Part shown: positions 24,971 to 31,288 of the stretch, in pieces
Layout: each line of letters starts with the position of its first letter
How positions within the stretch are numbered: position 1 is the first letter of the stretch
Assembly: GCA_039649115.1 (NCBI GenBank)
Contig: JBBWZQ010000041.1
Span: 1 to 31,288 of the forward strand
Direction of reading: 5' to 3'
DNA: 31,288 nt
Origin: DATEJJ01 sp039649115
GTDB taxonomy: Bacteria; Actinomycetota; Actinomycetes; Mycobacteriales; Micromonosporaceae
Made by a program: the position numbers and the translations under genes
The notes under the pieces: generated by a model
Told to the model about the DNA's origin: nothing
Database searches by the model: none
The model's input: the letters and a program-made list of their open reading frames with translations, nothing else

Positions 24971-26188
24971 CTAGACCGCCTTCAGCATCTTCTGGAATCG
25001 CCGCAGCAGCGGGAACGGCACGTCGCGTTCCACGTGGAAGCCCAGCTGGGCGTTGTACGCGTACTCCACCGGGTCGGCCATACTGATCGCGGACATGCCT
25101 CGCGCCAGTTGCTCGATGTATCCGGGGAACTGCGACTGCATGGCGTAGACGACGCTGTAGTAAAGGTTGCGGCCGAGCGAGAAGCAGGGGTAACGGGCGT
25201 CGTAGTTCTCCAGGGAGAACTTCGGGAAGCAGCCGTCGATGATGCGCTTGGGGCACAGCCACAGGGGATACACCAGCTTGATGTCGTCCCCGATCGGCCG
25301 CACCGGGGAGCCCGCCGGCTTGAGTCCGCTGGACACCCGGAACATGTTCTCGCAGACGATGTCCTCGAGGTTCACGCCGGTGCAGATGTACTGGGTGCCC
25401 AGATCACGCGCGTACTTGGCCAGCGCGAGCCGGATGAGCAGCGTGCCCATGAACTCGAAGTCGTCGCCCGGGAACTCGCGCTCGAACCGGTCGATCAGCG
25501 GCAGCGCGTCGTCGGGGACCCCGAGCAGCTCCTTGACCTCGGCGGCTTCGATGACCCGCAGCGCAAGGCCGTAGTTCTCGCAGAGCGTCTGTGCCCGCGG
25601 CACACCCGCGTCCCAGTCCGGAATGCCCTTGAGGATGACCGGGTGAACCGTGATGCCGTGGTCCACGAGCTGGCTCAGTCCGTACAGCAGGGCATTGCTG
25701 TCGCCGCCGCCGCTGACGCCGACCACCAGGTCGGAACCGACCGGCACGTGCGTCCGGACGGTGTCTCCGACCCGTTCCGCGATGATCGACCGGCCCTCGT
25801 CGGGGCTGAGCTTCTTGAGGAAGGACTCGGCCCGTCCCTGCTCGTTGTCCATGCGCTGGTACACGTATTCCGTTGCCTCGGCACCTGGGTCGTCACTGTC
25901 GATGACGGCGAAGTCGTTGAGGCTGAAAATGAACGGATTAACGTTGCGATTGAAGTACAGCAGGATTTCCGAGGCGTCGGTGAATTCGCCGAGCCGCAGA
26001 TCCAGACAGGCGGTGAGCCGCGGATCCCCACCGGACGTGGGTCGAACGTAGATGGAGACCGCCGACCACGGCACGCCGGCCTTGGTCAAGATGTCGATCA
26101 GGCGTTCGTCGGAACCGCCGGAGAGCGTCTGGCGACCGTGCGCGGTCACCACCGAGACAGAAGGAAGGTCACCATCAAGCATGTTCAT
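24971..26188 (-). CDS. PP-loop ATP pyrophosphatase (TtcA/TilS-like) with extra N-terminal domain
   Basis: 405 residues from ATG 26188 (ATG 26182 is also in frame; RBS weak). The N-type ATP-pyrophosphatase loop VVGVSGGGDSNALL is at residues 155-168, followed by helix-strand repeats and CTGVNLEDIV, as in the TtcA/TilS group. These enzymes adenylate a carbonyl for attack by sulfur or an amine. Cysteines at YICTG, DIVCEN, LCPKR, DGCFPK and RYPCFSLG could serve as sulfur carriers or metal ligands. Residues 1-140 form a separate domain with beta-strand character, possibly beta-grasp-like (a guess). It is immediately downstream of the candidate precursor and is the prime candidate for the first modifying enzyme. 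Confidence 0.85.
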   Translation of the reverse strand: MNMLDGDLPSVSVVTAHGRQTLSGGSDERLIDILTKAGVPWSAVSIYVRPTSGGDPRLTACLDLRLGEFTDASEILLYFNRNVNPFIFSLNDFAVIDSDDPGAEATEYVYQRMDNEQGRAESFLKKLSPDEGRSIIAERVGDTVRTHVPVGSDLVVGVSGGGDSNALLYGLSQLVDHGITVHPVILKGIPDWDAGVPRAQTLCENYGLALRVIEAAEVKELLGVPDDALPLIDRFEREFPGDDFEFMGTLLIRLALAKYARDLGTQYICTGVNLEDIVCENMFRVSSGLKPAGSPVRPIGDDIKLVYPLWLCPKRIIDGCFPKFSLENYDARYPCFSLGRNLYYSVVYAMQSQFPGYIEQLARGMSAISMADPVEYAYNAQLGFHVERDVPFPLLRRFQKMLKAV

Positions 26189-26227
26189 GTCCGAACGGTC
26201 CCATCTATTCGAATACTGGGGGAGTGG

Positions 26228-26257
26228 GGATGGGCCACCGTTGCCGGAGGCCCATCC
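26228..26257 (-). terminator. Hairpin between precursor peptide and PP-loop gene
   Basis: Nine-bp perfect arms GGATGGGCC / GGCCCATCC with an inner CCG-gcaa-CGG stem, 6 bases past the precursor stop. There is no U-tract. Its position suits partial termination or 3'-end protection that keeps precursor mRNA in excess over the enzyme genes, as often seen in RiPP operons. Confidence 0.55.
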
Positions 26258-26263
26258 GTCAGA

Positions 26264-26476
26264 TCACTGAGCGCCGGTCTCGCAGGAGGCACCGCAGATG
26301 ACCTCGAGGCCGTTCTTCGAGGCCGGTACCGTCGCGGCACCGGTGCGGAACGCCTCCAGCTCAGCCACCCCGAGCCGGGCCGTACGGGCCGGACCGGCGG
26401 TACGGATCAGCTCGACAGCTTGTTCCTTCAGGCCGAAGTTGCTGCTCTGGACCAGAGTGGACGCAGCTTCACGCAT
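26264..26476 (-). CDS. Candidate RiPP precursor peptide (70 aa)
   Basis: ATG 26476 is preceded by GGGGGAG at 4 nt and by its own promoter. The product has an amphipathic N-terminal part (NFGLKEQAVELIRTAG; LGVAELEAF), a Thr/Ala/Gly/Ser linker around residues 45-55, and the end NGLEVICGASCETGAQ with its only cysteines at 61 and 65. That is the usual leader-core layout. Support: size, strong RBS, promoter and hairpin on either side, first position before a run of tailoring genes, and a PqqD-like domain in the same cluster. I do not recognise a known leader family, so leader/core border and modification are unknown. Alternative: a small regulatory or carrier protein. Confidence 0.75.
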   Translation of the reverse strand: MREAASTLVQSSNFGLKEQAVELIRTAGPARTARLGVAELEAFRTGAATVPASKNGLEVICGASCETGAQ

Positions 26477-26519
26477 GTGACTCCCCCTTTATCCCGCGGG
26501 ACGGATCGCCCGCATCGGA

Positions 26520-26550
26520 AGATTACCGTTCCGGCTGAAGCGCGTGTCAA
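26520..26550 (-). promoter_or_regulatory. Promoter of the precursor peptide gene
   Basis: On the minus strand: TTGACA (26550-26545), 19-nt spacer, TAATCT (26525-26520). The spacer is a little long but both hexamers are good. Transcription would start near 26513, leaving a leader of about 37 nt with a strong ribosome site. It lies in an A+T-richer stretch after the DUF4910 gene. Confidence 0.55.
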
Positions 26551-26685
26551 GGTCGCATTAGCGTTCGCCACTTGTGTCGCAGGCCAATAGCCTCTAAAGA
26601 ATTGTCTCGCATGGTATTCATCGGGGGCGTCTCGGATGGTGACCGGCCGATCGACAGCTGTTCGATCATCCGGAACCCATGTCGA

Positions 26686-28530
26686 TCAATGCGTGACCAT
26701 CCAACCGGATGACTGCAGAATGTCGAGCAGAATGGCGCCGAGGCGACCCGGTATCGGCCGCCGAAGCTCGAAGGACGTCTCGGCGATGATCTGCTCGGCA
26801 GTGCGCCGCCCGTCCGCGCGTATCGCGCAGTGGAACAGGAGGGACAGCACGGTCTTGTCACCGGCCACCATGGCGTCCACCCGGGACCGATCGTCCGGAC
26901 CCAACGCGCCGATCATGGCCCGTAGGTTGAGCGGGCCATCCCAGTTGCGGCGCGGCAGACCGCCCACCGGCGGATGTCGCGGCACGAACTCCGGTCGGTA
27001 CGTCGGCGCCCGCGCGACCTCGGCGATCCGGCGGTCGACGTAGCCGACCAGTCCCGAACCCCACGCGCCGCCCACCTCGGCCGCCACCGTCCGCGCCGCC
27101 GCCCGCTCACGTGTCGCCCAGCCGGTCAGGATGGTCGTCCGGTCGAGGTCCGCGTCGCCGCCGCCGGCGGTGAGCATCGCCAACGTGGCGGCGATCACCG
27201 CGGAGCGGGTCATCTCCACCGCAGACACGTTGTCCACCGTGTCACCGGCGGAGTGGTTGAAGCGGTCCGCGGGGTGGCAGAGCTGCACACCCGCACGCGC
27301 GAACGAGGGATCGGCCACCAGCGCGTGATCCGAGAAGCCGAGGAAGGGTGCGGTTGTCCAGTGCCCCGGATGGCCGGCCGTCGCCGCGAAGACCCGGTCG
27401 ACCACATACTCCGCCACCGGACCGAGGAAGCTCCGCAGATAGTCCGGCGGCTTCTCCAGTACGAACGGCGACCGGCACCGCCGCTGGTCCTCGCCGACCA
27501 TGTCGAGATTGATGAGGACATGGGGTGGACCCTGAGCGCCCGGTCGCCCGGCTCGCCCGTACAGGGCAGCGGCGGTGCCGACGAACTCCGGCCCCCACAA
27601 GAACCGGATCGACCGCCGCGACCGCCACCGATCGTCTCGGCGGCGCAGCACGCCCAGAGCCGATGCCACGCCCAGCAGAGCCGCCACCCCGGAGGCGTTG
27701 TCGTTGGCGCTCGGGCGCGGATGGCAGAGGTGGGCGGTCAGCCACACCTCCTCCTCGTCGAGCGCCTCGCCCGGAAGCACACCCGTGACGACGGGCATTC
27801 CGGCGCCGCCGTGCGAGTCCACCATGACGTCGGCCCGTACCGGCCCGGCGGGGTCCCGCATTGCCTGAACGACCAGCTCCATCTCCACGGCCGTCAGGCT
27901 GAACGCGAGCAGGTTGCTGTGCAGCGGCAGCTCGACGCGCCCCCGGTACTCACCGGAATCCCCCTTGGCGTATGCGTCGGTGAGGTAACCGATCGCGCCA
28001 TCCGCGGCGAGCTGCGGTACCACCGCCGCCGATCGCAGATCCGCCTGCCGGACCACTGCCAGCGCGCCGGCCGGCACCGGGGCGCCGGCGAACGGCACCA
28101 CGGGAGCGGACACGCCCCCGGCCGGGGTGGCGGCCGAGTACGTCGCGACCGCGAACGGGTCGCGGGCGTGATCCAGCCGCACGATGGGCACACCGGCGTG
28201 CGTCACGGACATCGCCGCGACCGCGGGGGTCCAGGATCTCGGCGCCTCGAACGTCCACCACTGAGCCCGGCCGTCCGCGGGGAACCACTGCACGGAGACG
28301 TCCCCGAGGCCGGACTCGGTGGCCAGCCCGGCGACCAGGGCCGCCGCGTCAGCCAGCCCGTCAGACGCCTGGTACCGGTCGGACGAGCAGACCGACGCCA
28401 CCCAGTCCACCATGCGCTCGGCCGGAACCTCGTCCAGGAGCGCGCGGACCATCTCCATGGTCGTCCCGGCCCGCGCCGTCATCCGCGAGCCGGCTCGTTC
28501 TCCGCGGGAGACGGCGTCGGAGGTGGCCAT
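26686..28530 (-). CDS. DUF4910 (M28-like) metallopeptidase with C-terminal winged-helix-like domain
   Basis: 614 residues, ATG overlapping the ClpX stop by one base. Metallopeptidase signature: TAHLCHPRPSANDNASGVAAL (His and Asp metal ligands; HP..xNDNxSG is the DUF4910 hallmark), LWGPEFVGTAAAL (Glu), LINLDMVGED (Asp) and CHPADRFNHSAGDTVDNVS (distal His). Residues about 90-230 are an inserted domain. The last 75 residues (SLLFHCAIRADGRRTAEQII...LDILQSSGWM) look like a PqqD-like winged helix, which could bind peptide. Likely a cytoplasmic aminopeptidase or amidohydrolase; in this cluster the natural job is leader trimming. A 209-base gap with a promoter separates it from the precursor. Confidence 0.85.
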   Translation of the reverse strand: MATSDAVSRGERAGSRMTARAGTTMEMVRALLDEVPAERMVDWVASVCSSDRYQASDGLADAAALVAGLATESGLGDVSVQWFPADGRAQWWTFEAPRSWTPAVAAMSVTHAGVPIVRLDHARDPFAVATYSAATPAGGVSAPVVPFAGAPVPAGALAVVRQADLRSAAVVPQLAADGAIGYLTDAYAKGDSGEYRGRVELPLHSNLLAFSLTAVEMELVVQAMRDPAGPVRADVMVDSHGGAGMPVVTGVLPGEALDEEEVWLTAHLCHPRPSANDNASGVAALLGVASALGVLRRRDDRWRSRRSIRFLWGPEFVGTAAALYGRAGRPGAQGPPHVLINLDMVGEDQRRCRSPFVLEKPPDYLRSFLGPVAEYVVDRVFAATAGHPGHWTTAPFLGFSDHALVADPSFARAGVQLCHPADRFNHSAGDTVDNVSAVEMTRSAVIAATLAMLTAGGGDADLDRTTILTGWATRERAAARTVAAEVGGAWGSGLVGYVDRRIAEVARAPTYRPEFVPRHPPVGGLPRRNWDGPLNLRAMIGALGPDDRSRVDAMVAGDKTVLSLLFHCAIRADGRRTAEQIIAETSFELRRPIPGRLGAILLDILQSSGWMVTH

Positions 28531-29840
28531 CAGACCGGCACCTCGGCGGCTTCGATCGCGGCTGCGAGCGTGGTCTCGGTGCCGTCCCGCAGGATCAGCA
28601 CGGCGCTCGCGTCGTGCTCGATGACATCAGCGGTGATCAGCACCCGGGCGATCGCACTCATCGAGGGCAGGTCGTACATCGGGCCGATCAGGGCGGTCTC
28701 GAGGACGGCTCGCAGGCTGCGCGCCCCGGTACGGCGGGCAAGCGCCCGGTCGGCCACCGCCTCGAGCGCACCGGGCACGAACTCGAGGTCGACATCGTCC
28801 ATCCGGAACAGTTGCCGATACTGTTTCACGAGCGCGTTCTTCGGCTCCTGCAGAATCCGCAGCAGCGCCTCCCGACCGAGGTTGTGCACGGCTGTGATCA
28901 CCGGTACACGGCCGATGAACTCGGGGATCATGCCGTAGGCGACGAGATCTTCCGGCGTGACGTCGGCGAGCAGATCGCTCCTCTCGGCGTCCGACAGCGT
29001 GGCGATGTCGCCGCCGAAGCCGAGGCCGCGCCGGCCGACCCGGGATTCGACGATGCCGTCCAGGCCCGCGAACGCCCCGCCCAGGATGAACAGGATGTGC
29101 GACGTGTCGATCCGGGCGACATCGCGGTCCTGGTCCCCTCGACGGCTGCGGGATGCCGACGAGCCCTGCTCCTTGAGGTTGACCGTGACGACCGTGCCTT
29201 CGAGCAGCTTGAGCAGCGACTGCTGGACACCCTCGCCGGAGACGTCGAGCGCTCCGGCGGATCCACCGGGGCGCCGCGCGCATTTGTCGATCTCATCGAT
29301 GTAGACGATGCCGGTCTGCGCCTTCGCGATGTCGTACTCCGCGGCCCGGATCAACCGGAGCAGGATGGTGTCGACGTCCTCACCGACGTACCCGGCCTGC
29401 GTCAGCGCGGTCGCGTCGGTCATCGTGAAGGGGACGTCGATGACCCGTGCCAGCGTCTGGGCGAGCAGTGTCTTGCCCGATCCCGGCGGGCCGAGCAGCA
29501 GGACGTTCGACTTCGCGAGCTCGACGTCACCGGGGAAGTCGCCGTTCTCGGACAGCAGACGGACCCGCTTGTAGTGGTTGTACACCGCGACCGACAGCGC
29601 CCGCTTGGCCTGGTCCTGACCGACGATGTACTCGTCGAGGGAGGCCCGCAGCTCCCGCGGTTTGGCGATGCCACCGCGCGATGCCCGCCCGTCCTGGTCG
29701 CGGTACTCCGCGACTGATTCGGCGCAGAGCTCCACACAACCGGGACAGATCTGCGCGCGTGGCCCGACGACCAGGTGGCCGACCTTGCTCTCAGGTTCCG
29801 TGCAGAACGAACACACCTGTTCGGTGTCCTGGGTGGTCAT
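28530..29840 (-). CDS. clpX-like: ClpX-type AAA+ unfoldase paralogue
   Basis: 436 residues from ATG 29840 (GAGAAGG upstream). All ClpX parts are present: N-terminal zinc domain (C10, C13, C32, C35), Walker A GPPGSGKT (117-124), pore-1 loop GYVG (150-153), Walker B YIDEID (D182-E183), pore-2 VSGEGVQ, ClpP-docking loop LGF (273-275) and sensor-2 GAR. The RKH substrate-selection loop (about 221-242) differs: it reads SSASRSRRGDQDRD instead of the usual GGRKHP-type sequence. No clpP or trigger factor gene is adjacent, unlike housekeeping clpX. It sits between exporter and peptidase in a biosynthetic operon, so a dedicated or resistant copy is likely. Confidence 0.92.
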   Translation of the reverse strand: MTTQDTEQVCSFCTEPESKVGHLVVGPRAQICPGCVELCAESVAEYRDQDGRASRGGIAKPRELRASLDEYIVGQDQAKRALSVAVYNHYKRVRLLSENGDFPGDVELAKSNVLLLGPPGSGKTLLAQTLARVIDVPFTMTDATALTQAGYVGEDVDTILLRLIRAAEYDIAKAQTGIVYIDEIDKCARRPGGSAGALDVSGEGVQQSLLKLLEGTVVTVNLKEQGSSASRSRRGDQDRDVARIDTSHILFILGGAFAGLDGIVESRVGRRGLGFGGDIATLSDAERSDLLADVTPEDLVAYGMIPEFIGRVPVITAVHNLGREALLRILQEPKNALVKQYRQLFRMDDVDLEFVPGALEAVADRALARRTGARSLRAVLETALIGPMYDLPSMSAIARVLITADVIEHDASAVLILRDGTETTLAAAIEAAEVPV

Positions 29841-29868
29841 GCCTTCTCCACTCCTCCCGACGATCCAA

Positions 29869-29900
29869 CGGCCACGGCCACCGGCCACGGCCACGGCCAC
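29869..29900. repeat. CGGCCA/GGCCAC hexanucleotide repeat
   Basis: Five near-perfect tandem copies of a 6-7 bp CGGCCAC unit between the MFS stop (29905) and the ClpX start. It is non-coding in the chosen annotation; copy number could vary by slippage and alter spacing between the two genes. Confidence 0.5.
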
Positions 29901-29904
29901 GCCG

Positions 29905-31191
29905 TCACCCGGCCTCGGTCAGTTCGCGCACCCCGCGCACCCGGCTGAACCACAGCGTGACCGGGGCCAGGCAGCCCGCGGCGGCGACCGCCCAGAGCCC
30001 GGCGCGCGGCCCGAAGGCCTGCGCCAAGCCACCAGCCACCAGGGCTCCCACCGGGATCGCGCTCCACGAGATGAACCGCACCGAGGCCATCACCCGGGCC
30101 AGCAGTTCCGGCGGCGACGCGGTCTGACGATGGGTGCGGGTGATGACGCTCAGCACGGTCACGCCCGCCGCCAGGCCCGCCATGCCGATGACGAACAGGA
30201 AGACCATTGCGCTGGATCGGGTGAGCGGCATCAGCAGACCGAAGAGCGCACCGACGCCGGTCGCCGCGACCAGCGCCCGCGCCGTGCCCAGCCGGCGTGC
30301 CAGCCAGGGTGCGATCGCCGCGCCGAGTAAGGAGCCGACGCCGTCGGCGGCGATGATGAAGCCGACCGCCCCGGCCGGCACGCCGAGCGTGCGGATCAGG
30401 AAGACCGCGGTGACCGCCAGCAGCGCCCCGTTGGCGAAGTTCACCGCGCTCGCGGCGAGCATGCTGGGTCGCATCGCCGGATGCCGGGTGACGAACCGCA
30501 GGCCCTGGGCGATGCGTTGCAGGAACGGGGCCTGGGCGGCCGCGGAGGTGGTCGGCCGTCCCGCGGCTCGGATCCGGCTGAGGAAGAACGCCGAGACCAG
30601 GTACGAGAATGCGTCCACCACCAGACTGGAGGCCGCGCCCACAGTCTGGACCAGCAGACCGCCGATCGAGGGTCCACCGAGCTGGGTGGCCGCGAAGGTG
30701 CCGGACAACAGCCCGTTGCGCGCGGTCAGCTCCTCCTTCGGTACGACGCTGGGCACGAATGTCACGTTGGCCACATCGAAGAGGTTGCTCGCCAGGCCGA
30801 TGAAGAACGCGACGATCAGGACGTGCGACAGGGTCAGCACATCCCACCAGGCGGCGATCGGAACGGTGAGCACGGCGGCGGCGCGGAAGACGTCCATCGT
30901 CACCTGCAGCCTGCGCAGGGCGAACCGCTGGACCAGCACGCCCGCCGGGAGACCGATGAGCACGATGGCGGCGTAGCTCGCGGCCGTGATCAGCGAGACC
31001 TCGAAGTTCGACGCGTGCAGCACGGTGATCGCCAGCAGCGGGAGCGCCACCACTCTGATGCCGTCTCCGACCGAACTGGTCGCCGATGCCGTCCAGTAGC
31101 TCCAGAAAGCGGAGCCGGTGGCGCGCCCGCGGCCGGCGCTGGCGTCGTTTTCACGCACGGGACGGTCCGGCGCGCTCACGGGACCAGGCAT
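29905..31191 (-). CDS. MFS exporter (MFS_3 / EntS-like)
   Basis: 428 residues from ATG 31191 (GAGAAGG very close); GTG 31179, overlapping the upstream stop as GTGA, is an equal alternative. It begins with a cytoplasmic tail, then about 12 hydrophobic segments: FWSYWTASATSSVGDGIRVVAL, the loop AGVLVQRFALRRLQVTMDVFRA (motif A-like), LFDVANVTFVPSVVPKEELTARNGLL and GTFAATQLGGPSIGGLLVQ, which are characteristic of the MFS_3 family of exporters of siderophores and other small products. Likely the export or self-protection pump of the cluster; co-transcribed with the partial gene upstream and ClpX downstream. Confidence 0.9.
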   Translation of the reverse strand: MPGPVSAPDRPVRENDASAGRGRATGSAFWSYWTASATSSVGDGIRVVALPLLAITVLHASNFEVSLITAASYAAIVLIGLPAGVLVQRFALRRLQVTMDVFRAAAVLTVPIAAWWDVLTLSHVLIVAFFIGLASNLFDVANVTFVPSVVPKEELTARNGLLSGTFAATQLGGPSIGGLLVQTVGAASSLVVDAFSYLVSAFFLSRIRAAGRPTTSAAAQAPFLQRIAQGLRFVTRHPAMRPSMLAASAVNFANGALLAVTAVFLIRTLGVPAGAVGFIIAADGVGSLLGAAIAPWLARRLGTARALVAATGVGALFGLLMPLTRSSAMVFLFVIGMAGLAAGVTVLSVITRTHRQTASPPELLARVMASVRFISWSAIPVGALVAGGLAQAFGPRAGLWAVAAAGCLAPVTLWFSRVRGVRELTEAG

Positions 31192-31288
31192 GCCTTCTCG
31201 AACGCCTCGCGTGTCTCCTCGTCGTCCAACGCACCGACCTCGGTGAAATACCGGATGCACGATTGCGCGGCCGCAGCGATCGACGCGG
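31176..31288 (-). CDS. C-terminus of an unidentified protein, cut by the window edge
   Basis: An open minus-strand frame enters from the right edge and stops at TGA 31178-31176, overlapping the MFS start. The 36 visible residues have typical codon bias and form a helical, acidic tail (IRYFTEVGALDDEETREAF and then EKACLVP) with two cysteines. No family can be named from this fragment. The overlap suggests translational coupling to the exporter, so the operon and cluster continue beyond the window. Confidence 0.6.
   Translation of the reverse strand, partial: ASIAAAAQSCIRYFTEVGALDDEETREAFEKACLVP

Noticed and set aside
24893..26590. 565-codon open frame on + across the PP-loop gene and into the FAD gene
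   Set aside because: It is antisense to genes with clear motifs (SGGGDS, GGGPTA), has no RBS, and its protein is a low-complexity shadow typical of high-G+C DNA.
26974..28938. 654-codon open frame on + across the DUF4910 and ClpX genes
   Set aside because: Antisense shadow: extremely rich in Arg/Gly/His with no motif, while the minus strand carries complete peptidase and ClpX signatures.
1..31288. tRNA, rRNA, CRISPR arrays, attachment sites and complete insertion sequences
   Set aside because: No cloverleaf-like or regularly spaced repeat pattern was seen by eye, and the only transposase-like gene lacks its catalytic domain and flanking inverted repeats. A tRNAscan or Infernal run would be needed to exclude small RNAs.

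Overview
The window is high-G+C DNA with strongly G/C-biased third codon positions, GTG/TTG starts and many 4-nt stop/start overlaps. This fits an actinomycete. A DUF574-type methyltransferase, NtaA/SnaA-type monooxygenase and TetR/AraC regulators agree; the genus cannot be fixed, and Micromonosporaceae or a related family is only a guess.

Left part (1-10.8 kb), ordinary accessory chromosome: a 5'-truncated TetR regulator; a TetR regulator (-) divergent from a polytopic membrane protein (+); a frameshifted methyltransferase relic running tail-to-tail into a DUF574 methyltransferase that seems to have lost its own stop; a large secreted protein (4591-7743) joining a CdtB/DNase I-like nuclease, two ricin-type lectin domains and a GH18 chitinase; a strong hairpin terminator; an alpha/beta hydrolase followed by an AraC-type regulator (-); and a probable small zinc-ribbon protein.

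Right part (about 10.9 kb to beyond the right edge), a biosynthetic gene cluster that matches no class I recognise. Operon A (+, 10.9-14.2 kb): nucleotidyltransferase, PqqD-like peptide-binding domain, PLP aminotransferase, HDAC-like deacetylase. Operon B (-, 14.3-16.6 kb): degenerate KAS III-like protein and FMNH2-dependent monooxygenase. Operon C (+, 16.8-20.1 kb), divergent from B: flavin reductase, two tandem nucleoside-diphosphate-kinase-like proteins, and a DUF4096 protein lacking a DDE catalytic domain. Operon D (-, 31.3 to 20.1 kb): C-terminus of an unknown gene, MFS exporter, ClpX paralogue, DUF4910 (M28-like) peptidase; then, from its own promoter, a 70-residue candidate precursor peptide, a hairpin, PP-loop ATP pyrophosphatase, large FAD/NAD(P) protein, phosphodiesterase/phosphatase-superfamily protein, AtzG-like small subunit and amidase.

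Working model (inference): a ribosomally made peptide ending in NGLEVICGASCETGAQ is bound through its leader by the PqqD-like domain. It is activated by ATP- or nucleotide-using enzymes (PP-loop, nucleotidyltransferase, NDK-like pair) and modified by flavin enzymes, aminotransferase, amidase and deacetylase. It is then trimmed by the DUF4910 peptidase and exported by the MFS protein. The ClpX paralogue could unfold or turn over the precursor, or be a resistant copy of the product's target.
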